Of a DNA stretch of 19,043 bases, positions 14,684 to 19,043 are shown one piece after another. Under the pieces are notes generated by a model. That model ran no database searches. It was not told the origin of the DNA and saw only the letters and a list, made by a program, of their open reading frames with translations. This stretch comes from CAYPKG01 sp964411275. Lineage in GTDB: Bacteria > Bacillota > Clostridia > Christensenellales > CAG-138. The DNA lies in the NCBI GenBank assembly GCA_964411275.1, contig CAYPKG010000035.1, positions 1-19,043 on the forward strand, given 5' to 3'. The first letter of the stretch is position 1. The number at the start of each line of letters is the position of its first letter. A program made the translations under genes and the position numbers.

Positions 14684-15064
14684 TTATCGAAGCAAAGACA
14701 GCGCGCCCACAAATGCCACCAGCGGCGCGCAAAGAATTCCCCAGAGGATGAAATAGGTCAGGCAAACCTGCCCATACAAATGAAACCTGCGCTTGGAGTA
14801 ATCCCAGACCTGCCAGTTCAGCCAGCGGTTGACGATGGCGCCGGTGACAAACTCCACGGCGGTGATGACGGTGGCGCCGATGATGCACAAGAGGGCTGTG
14901 GGTATCCCGGTAAGCCGGGTAAAAACGCCGTAGAGCAGCACAAGGCATGTCCCGCCGGCCACCGCCATCGTCCAGTGGCTGTGGCCCCGCCAGATATACT
15001 CCAACAGTACATACGCAACGCCGCCAAATAGGAACAGCATGCAAAAAAACACACCATCGCTCAT
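14684..15064 (-). CDS. Putative ABC-transporter type IV / CmpB-like membrane protein
   Basis: A 126-residue protein with four hydrophobic segments. The EYIWRGHSHWTM motif (about 22-33), AVEFVTGAIVNRWLNWQVWDYS (about 70-91, part shown) and GQVCLTYFILWG (about 98-109) are the hallmarks of the small clostridial CmpB-like family (Pfam ABC_trans_CmpB type). The transport role is only a family label; no ATPase gene is adjacent. The ATG at 15064 has a poor ribosome binding site, so the start is uncertain and may be the Met at residue 9. It follows the SSB-like gene by 31 bases in the same direction. Confidence 0.75.
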   Translation of the reverse strand: MSDGVFFCMLFLFGGVAYVLLEYIWRGHSHWTMAVAGGTCLVLLYGVFTRLTGIPTALLCIIGATVITAVEFVTGAIVNRWLNWQVWDYSKRRFHLYGQVCLTYFILWGILCAPLVAFVGALSLLR

Positions 15065-15095
15065 AAAGCTAAGTGTTTCCCAGAACTGTCCCTAA

Positions 15096-15710
15096 TTATT
15101 CCATCCGCTCCACCTGGCTTGCGCTGACCTCATAGGCCACCCGGTTTTGCACCCCGCCGTCCGGCAAATTTTTCTGATACTCACGGCTTTGCACCCGCCC
15201 GGCCACCCGCAGCTGGTCTCCCACGTTCATTCCGGCGGCAAACCGCGCGTTTCTGCCCCAGGTGATGACAGGCAGATAATCCGACTTGTGATAGGAGCGG
15301 TTGACCGCCAGCAACAGGTCGGTAATCTCCCTTAAAAACGGCGTGGTGCGGTACACCGGGGGCTTGCACACATATCCCACCAGCGCAATTTCGTTCACGC
15401 AGGGCAAATCTGCCGGCTTTTCCTCAATGGTACGGGCAAAAATGGTGACAATCAGTCTGCTGCCCTGGCCGGTCTGCTTGTTATACGAGCGCAGTTGTCC
15501 GCTGATTAGCAGCGCTTCCCCTGCCACCGGCATGATGAGCAGTAGCCGCTCTCCCGCGGTAATTGGCAGCACATCCTCCGCGCCGGACAGCCGGGGGACG
15601 ATCAGGTCAAAATTATAAAATGCCTCGCCATACAGCGTATGGCTGTACTGTGGGGCCTCCCGCACCCATCCGGATATGCGTACATGGTTGGTATCCTGGC
15701 GCTGTTCCAT
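15096..15710 (-). CDS. Two-OB-fold SSB-like protein
   Basis: A 204-residue protein with two OB-fold-like halves. The N-terminal one (about 8-95) has ISGWVREAPQYSH and SGQLRSYNKQTG. The C-terminal one (about 102-202) has EIALVGYVCKPPVYR, ITWGRNARFA and VAGRVQSREYQKNLPDG, the latter clearly SSB-like. Such tandem-OB proteins occur in Clostridia alongside canonical SSB. It lacks the acidic partner-binding tail of canonical SSB and ends QVERME. Single-stranded DNA binding is likely from the family; the precise role is unknown. GGGAG lies close to the ATG. It is divergent from cwlD across an AT-rich gap with DnaA-box-like sites. Confidence 0.75.
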   Translation of the reverse strand: MEQRQDTNHVRISGWVREAPQYSHTLYGEAFYNFDLIVPRLSGAEDVLPITAGERLLLIMPVAGEALLISGQLRSYNKQTGQGSRLIVTIFARTIEEKPADLPCVNEIALVGYVCKPPVYRTTPFLREITDLLLAVNRSYHKSDYLPVITWGRNARFAAGMNVGDQLRVAGRVQSREYQKNLPDGGVQNRVAYEVSASQVERME

Positions 15711-16179
15711 GGGCTCTCCCTTCCTTCTTTCCTTATGTATCTCCCCTCATTCTATTCATCAGTGGATTGGGTTATTACGGGCTATTGCTTGTATATAATC
15801 AGAAAAGCATTTGCATAAATATTTCCACGCCAAAACATTCCAGCGGAAAAATGCCCGAATATCGGCGGTGTGCGAAATTTGTCTATGCATGTGTAAATTG
15901 TGGAGAAATACCGCATTTGCAGTATGTTCATATTGTGCATAACTCTGTTCAAAACTTGTTTTATCAGACTTTTTTTGTGGATAAGCCTGTGGAGAATGTG
16001 GATAGGTATGCGTATATACAGGAACAAAGCCGTATATGCATGGCATTGTATATGCATAATTCCGACGCTAAAAAGGCCAAAAGAGGAAAGAAAGTGGGGG
16101 CGAATTTGATATAAGCAGGGGTTTTCGCACATAGAATGGTAATAAGCGTAATCAAGAAGAAATCCGGGGGTATGTTAGC
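15711..16179. other. AT-rich intergenic region with DnaA-box-like cluster
   Basis: This gap of about 470 bases between divergent genes is much more AT-rich than its surroundings. It holds five 9-mers within one mismatch of the DnaA box TGTGGATAA, all on the plus strand: 15899 (TGTGGAGAA), 15934 (TGTGCATAA), 15976 (perfect), 15988 (TGTGGAGAA) and 15997 (TGTGGATAG). The last three are nearly contiguous. Two copies of GTATATGCAT follow at 16032 and 16048, 16 bases apart. Reading frames across the gap look non-coding. A true replication origin is not established; a DnaA-binding regulatory or titration site is an equal possibility. Confidence 0.6.
16107..16137 (+). promoter_or_regulatory. Candidate sigma-E-type sporulation promoter of cwlD
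   Basis: CATAGAAT (16130-16137) matches the sigma-E -10 consensus CATACAnT except at one base. TGATATA (16107-16113) lies 16 bases upstream and resembles the sigma-E -35 ATAT core, although the spacer is slightly long. Sigma-E control of cwlD is known in Bacillus subtilis; here it is inference. Confidence 0.4.
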
Positions 16180-16893
16180 ATGAGACAGTGGTTTCAAAAA
16201 GAGGCGCTCAACTATATGGGCGCCGTGTTCCTTGTGGCACTCCTGGCCCTGGGGCTGACTGGAGAGTACCGGCTGGAGGCGGAGCAGGTGGCTGCCGCCG
16301 TGTTTCAACCCGCGAAGACGGCGCTGACGGACGGCGGCGGGGCGATGCTCATCGTAGTGGACGCGGGCCACGGCGGAAAGGACATGGGCGGGAGAGGGGC
16401 AAACGGTGTGGAAGAAGCGCCGATCAATCTGAAGGTGGCACAATTGGTGGAAGGCGGCCTGCGGCAGGCGGGCTTTACCGTGGTCATGACCCGGGAGGAT
16501 GAAAAAGCGCTTGGAGACTCCAAAAAGGCGGACATGGCGCGGCGCAAAGAGATCATGCTTGAGGACGGGGTTGCGGCTGTTGTAAGCATACATATGAACA
16601 AATTCTCCGATCCGTCCATCAAAGGGCCCATGGCGTTTTACATGAAAGGCTCCGACCAGGGGGAAAAGCTGGCCACTGCCGTCATCCAGTCGGTGTGCAA
16701 ATCCATCGGCCATGCAGAGCGGGGGGCAAACCCGGGGGACTATTTCATCGTCCGGGAAAGCAGCGCCCCTGCGGTAATCGTGGAATGCGGGTTTCTGTCA
16801 AATCCGGGAGACGAGCAGCGCCTTCAGGACCCCGCCCATCAGCAGGCGCTGGCCGATGGGATTGTAGCCGGGGTGGCGCAGTATTTCAGCTAA
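16180..16893 (+). CDS. cwlD: N-acetylmuramoyl-L-alanine amidase CwlD (germination-specific)
   Basis: A 237-residue zinc amidase of the Amidase_3 family. CwlD removes the peptide side chain from muramic acid in spore cortex, leading to the muramic-lactam needed for germination. A single N-terminal hydrophobic segment (about 12-27) exports or anchors it. The catalytic domain begins LIVVDAGHGG. Expected zinc ligands and the catalytic acid are H64, E79, H138 (SIHMN) and E202 (VECGF). It is compact and has no cell-wall-binding repeats, as expected for CwlD rather than a vegetative autolysin. A GGGGG site lies about eight bases before the ATG. A sigma-E-like promoter is upstream. Confidence 0.88.
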   Translation: MRQWFQKEALNYMGAVFLVALLALGLTGEYRLEAEQVAAAVFQPAKTALTDGGGAMLIVVDAGHGGKDMGGRGANGVEEAPINLKVAQLVEGGLRQAGFTVVMTREDEKALGDSKKADMARRKEIMLEDGVAAVVSIHMNKFSDPSIKGPMAFYMKGSDQGEKLATAVIQSVCKSIGHAERGANPGDYFIVRESSAPAVIVECGFLSNPGDEQRLQDPAHQQALADGIVAGVAQYFS

Positions 16894-16921
16894 CAAAAAT
16901 CCAGGCGCCAGGCAGGAAGCC

Positions 16922-16950
16922 TTGTCCCTTGGCAAATTATCAAGTATAAT
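16922..16950 (+). promoter_or_regulatory. Promoter upstream of the ketopantoate reductase-like gene
   Basis: TTGTCC (16922-16927), a 17-base spacer and TATAAT (16945-16950) form a good sigma-A promoter about 54 bases before the next gene's ATG. Confidence 0.6.
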
Positions 16951-17003
16951 GAAGCCATCGAGAAGCAAAGAAGGAGATGGCCTTATTTGGCCTGTAAACA
17001 CAA

Positions 17004-17912
17004 ATGAAAATAATGATCGTGGGGCCGGGAGGCATCGGCGGATTTCTGTGCGGCATGCTGGCCCGAATGCAAGCGGAGGTTACGTTGGTGGCCCGTGGAA
17101 GGACGCTTGCCGCCATAGAACAAAACGGGGTCACCATACAGCGGGATAGCGAGCGGTTCACCGTGCATCCCACCGTCACGGACCTGCCGGAAGAATTTGG
17201 CGTGCAGGATGCCATATTCCTCTGCACAAAAGCCTATGACCTCTATGGCGCCATCGAGCAGATCCGGCCCGTGGTGGGCCCGGGGACCCTTGTAATCCCG
17301 CTGCTCAACGGCGTCAGCGCACCGGATACAATCGCGTCAAAGCTCTCTGAGGGCATCATTTGCGGCGGCAGCATTTACATCTACAGCCGCATCGACTCCC
17401 CCGGGGTGATCATCCAGTCCGGCGACCTGAACCGGGTCGTGGTGGGCATCCCCGGCAAAGCCCCCACAGAAGCTCTCGTCGGCCTGGCGAAGCTGCTGAC
17501 ACAGGCTGGCGTCCCCTGCGAAGCGTCCGAGGATATCCGGCGGGATATGTGGATGAAATGGTCCTTTATCCTCTCCAACGCCCAGGCAACCTCTTACTAT
17601 GACATGAACGTCGGGCAGCTTCGGGAGCATCCGGAGGGCCGAAAGTTTCTCATCTCGCTTTTAGAGGAGCTGGTGGCGGTGGCCAAGGCGGAGGGCATCC
17701 GCCTACCTGATACGCTGATCGCGGACAATATACGCACCATCGACTCCATGCCCTACGAGGGGCGCAGCTCCCTGTCCCGGGATTTGGCCGAGCCGGGCAA
17801 AAATACCGAGCTTTCCCTGTTCGCCGGAACCCTCGTGCCTCTGGCGGACAAGCATGGCATCCAAGTCCCCTGCAACAAAAAGATACTTGAGAAATTCGGG
17901 GACAGGCTATGA
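17004..17912 (+). CDS. panE: 2-dehydropantoate 2-reductase (ketopantoate reductase) family
   Basis: A 302-residue NADPH-dependent reductase of the ApbA/PanE family, which converts ketopantoate to pantoate for pantothenate synthesis. The Rossmann loop GPGGIGG is at 7-13; the family's CTKAYD (K76) and LLNGV (N102) motifs follow. The C-terminal domain has the RRDMWMKW segment with the likely catalytic Lys. Paralogs of this family act on other keto acids, so PanE identity is probable rather than certain. The ATG has no clear ribosome binding site: AAGGAG lies 29 bases upstream, with a GGCC/GGCC mini-hairpin (16978-16991) in between. Its stop overlaps the mrnC start by four bases. Confidence 0.8.
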   Translation: MKIMIVGPGGIGGFLCGMLARMQAEVTLVARGRTLAAIEQNGVTIQRDSERFTVHPTVTDLPEEFGVQDAIFLCTKAYDLYGAIEQIRPVVGPGTLVIPLLNGVSAPDTIASKLSEGIICGGSIYIYSRIDSPGVIIQSGDLNRVVVGIPGKAPTEALVGLAKLLTQAGVPCEASEDIRRDMWMKWSFILSNAQATSYYDMNVGQLREHPEGRKFLISLLEELVAVAKAEGIRLPDTLIADNIRTIDSMPYEGRSSLSRDLAEPGKNTELSLFAGTLVPLADKHGIQVPCNKKILEKFGDRL

Positions 17913-18337
17913 GCATCGCAGCGGACATCGCGGCGCTGTTTCCGGAGCTTTCACACCGCGATCCTGCCCAGTGCGGGCCCCTTGTGCTGGCGTACATTGG
18001 GGATACCATTTACGACCTGTATGTGCGCACACTGCTGGTTGCGAAAAGCGACGCCACCGCCCACGGCCTGCATCTGCAGGCGGCTAAGCTGGTCCGTGCC
18101 AGCGCCCAGGCGATGGCGTTTCGCCGGCTGGAGCCCCTGCTCAGTGAGGCGGAGCTTGCGATTTTTCGCCGGGGGCGCAACGCGCACATGGGCACCATAC
18201 CCAAGGCCGCTTCCATCGCGGACTACCGGGCGGCCACCGGCCTTGAGGCCGTGATCGGATATCTATATCTTTGCGGCGAGGATCAGCGGGTGCAATATTT
18301 GATGCAGCAGGCGCTGACAGACCCGCCAACAGAGTAA
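17909..18337 (+). CDS. mrnC: Mini-ribonuclease III
   Basis: A 142-residue RNase III catalytic domain without the double-stranded RNA-binding domain. MrnC matures 23S rRNA ends in Firmicutes. The motif LAYIGDTIYDLYVR carries the conserved catalytic Asp (D32), and ATGLEAVIGYLYL carries the second acidic site. The RRGRNAHMGTIPKAASIADYRAAT segment at about 87-110 is diagnostic of MrnC. The ATG overlaps the previous stop (ATGA), so translation is coupled. In related bacteria rlmB often follows mrnC, which bears on the partial repeat gene at the window end. Confidence 0.94.
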   Translation: MSIAADIAALFPELSHRDPAQCGPLVLAYIGDTIYDLYVRTLLVAKSDATAHGLHLQAAKLVRASAQAMAFRRLEPLLSEAELAIFRRGRNAHMGTIPKAASIADYRAATGLEAVIGYLYLCGEDQRVQYLMQQALTDPPTE

Positions 18338-18363
18338 TTTATGATTTAGGGAGGAAGTTTATT

Positions 18364-18705
18364 ATGATTTCGTATAGAAAAGACATGGCAAGGGAAAAGA
18401 AGACCGAGGTGCGCGGTGGCGAGGGCGATGTGTTGATGACGGCAATCCTTGAAAAAATGCCCCTCAACTGCTCCCTGCTCAAGTACATCGACTTGGCGCC
18501 CGGCTCCAGCATCGGCAGCCATGTCCACGAAGGCAACAGCGAGCTGTACATCGTATTAGAGGGCACGCTGACAGTGACCGATGACGGCGAAGAATTCATC
18601 CTGCAACCGGGAGACGCGCATTGCTGCTTCCCGGACGGCATCCATGGCATTGCCAACCGGTCGGACGCGCCCGGCACATTTTTAGCTGTGGTGATTGAGG
18701 CGTAA
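18364..18705 (+). CDS. Small cupin-domain protein
   Basis: A 113-residue single-domain cupin. The two motifs are GSSIGSHVHEGNSELYIVLEG (about 46-66, part shown) and PGDAHCCFPDGIHGIAN (about 81-97). Metal ligands are probably H52, H54, E58 or E60, and H93. Such stand-alone cupins bind small molecules, sugars or metals; the substrate cannot be told. The ATG at 18364 is preceded by GGGAGGAAG about nine bases upstream. It lies 26 bases after mrnC. Confidence 0.85.
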   Translation: MISYRKDMAREKKTEVRGGEGDVLMTAILEKMPLNCSLLKYIDLAPGSSIGSHVHEGNSELYIVLEGTLTVTDDGEEFILQPGDAHCCFPDGIHGIANRSDAPGTFLAVVIEA

Positions 18706-18753
18706 ACAAACTACATTCCCCTACATTTGATTGGGGACAGGAAGGAAATATCC

Positions 18754-19043
18754 CATGCCCAAGAAAAATGACGGCAGCGGTTCCGGGCAGAACGGCAAGC
18801 CGAATAACAAAGAACGCGGATACAACCGCGACCGCAAGCCCTACGAGAACAAAGAGGGCGGGTTCAACCGCGACCGCAAGCCAACCGAAAACAGGGAGGG
18901 CGGGTTCAACCGCGACCGCAAGCCAACCGAAAACAGGGAGGGTGGATACAACCGCGACCGTAAGCCCTATGAAAGCAGGGAGGGCGGGTTCAACCGCGAC
19001 CGCAAACCCTACGAAAACAGGGAGGGTGGATACAACCGCGACC
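18754..19043 (+). CDS. Start of a 14-residue-repeat protein, possibly the N-terminal extension of RlmB
   Basis: The gene starts at ATG 18754 after AGGAAGGA, five to nine bases upstream, and runs off the window with at least 96 residues. After a short leader it is a perfect 42-base tandem repeat encoding GG[FY]NRDRKP[YT]E[NS][RK]E, with at least six units (starting at 18821, 18863, 18905, 18947, 18989 and 19031). It is highly charged, Arg/Asn/Glu-rich and probably disordered, like RNA-binding tails. No catalytic domain is visible. The position after mrnC, where rlmB often lies, suggests the N-terminal extension of a 23S rRNA methyltransferase; this is inference. Confidence 0.6.
18815..19043 (+). 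repeat. 42-bp tandem repeat (at least six units, continues past window)
   Basis: Units of exactly 42 bases start at regular intervals (18821, 18863, 18905, 18947, 18989, 19031 by the Tyr/Phe codon). The period is a multiple of three, so the reading frame is kept. The units differ by a few codon-level changes (Tyr/Phe, Thr/Tyr, Asn/Ser, Lys/Arg), which suggests recent expansion by slippage or unequal crossing-over. Confidence 0.95.

Noticed and set aside
14607..15044. N-terminal extension of the YdcF-like frame up to 15044
   Set aside because: It overlaps the CmpB-like gene in another frame, is Arg/His-rich nonsense, and the GTG at 14606 has an excellent ribosome binding site.
15759..16046. 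95-residue minus-strand reading frame in the AT-rich gap
   Set aside because: It is rich in His, Tyr and Cys with no recognisable pattern, has no good ribosome binding site and overlaps the DnaA-box-like cluster; other frames there are equally open.
15563..16114. 183-residue plus-strand reading frame across the SSB-like gene start and the AT-rich gap
   Set aside because: Its first part is antisense to the SSB-like gene and the rest is AT-rich intergenic sequence; no ribosome binding site or family.
18815..19043. CRISPR array
   Set aside because: The 42-base units are contiguous with no spacers and keep one open reading frame with codon-level changes; it is a coding tandem repeat.

Overview
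The window reads as chromosomal DNA from a spore-forming, fairly GC-rich member of the Clostridia (Firmicutes), perhaps of the Christensenellales/Oscillospirales type. This rests on gene content: a CwlD-type germination amidase, Mini-ribonuclease III, ECF-transporter S components, a BlaI/M56 pair, type III pantothenate kinase, a T-box ahead of a single-chain dimeric-type glycyl-tRNA synthetase, and strong AGGAGG-like ribosome binding sites. It is mostly housekeeping sequence; no phage, plasmid, CRISPR or defence locus was seen. The taxonomic guess is inference.

Layout. 1-57: end of a small non-coding repeat element abutting the M56 gene. 54-2014 (-): BlaI-family repressor and M56 sensor protease, with a promoter and two operator-like dyads at 2031-2083. 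2294-4984 (-): tight operon of an ECF S component (probably pantothenate), coaX and hom. 5015-5047: symmetric divergent promoter. 5109-7570 (+): ruvC, ruvA, ruvB, with a complete copy of the repeat element (6261-6483) inserted between ruvA and ruvB and a 35-bp palindromic promoter region just before ruvB. 7606-9809 (+): coiled-coil protein, second ECF S component, metallo-beta-lactamase-fold hydrolase. 9922-12128 (+): serS and a secreted lipoprotein-like protein, ending at a terminator facing glyS. 12225-13822 (-): glyS with a very compact T-box leader. 13842-15710 (-): YdcF-like protein, CmpB-like membrane protein, two-OB-fold SSB-like protein. 15711-16179: AT-rich gap with a same-strand cluster of DnaA-box-like 9-mers and a possible sigma-E promoter. 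16180-19043 (+): cwlD, ketopantoate reductase-like gene, mrnC, cupin gene, and the start of a gene made of 14-residue repeats that runs off the window.

How the genes work together. RuvC, RuvA and RuvB form the Holliday-junction branch migration and resolution machine. The S component next to coaX suggests pantothenate uptake followed by phosphorylation toward CoA; the ketopantoate reductase-like gene may supply de novo pantoate. serS and glyS charge tRNAs, and glyS is controlled by uncharged tRNA-Gly. CwlD makes muramic-lactam in the spore cortex. The BlaI/M56 pair is probably a self-regulated cell-envelope stress switch.

The most interesting non-gene signals are the MITE-like repeat in ruvAB, the compact glycine T-box, the DnaA-box cluster away from any visible dnaA, and the two symmetric promoter palindromes flanking the ruv genes. 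I did not find a convincing wholly new multi-gene system.
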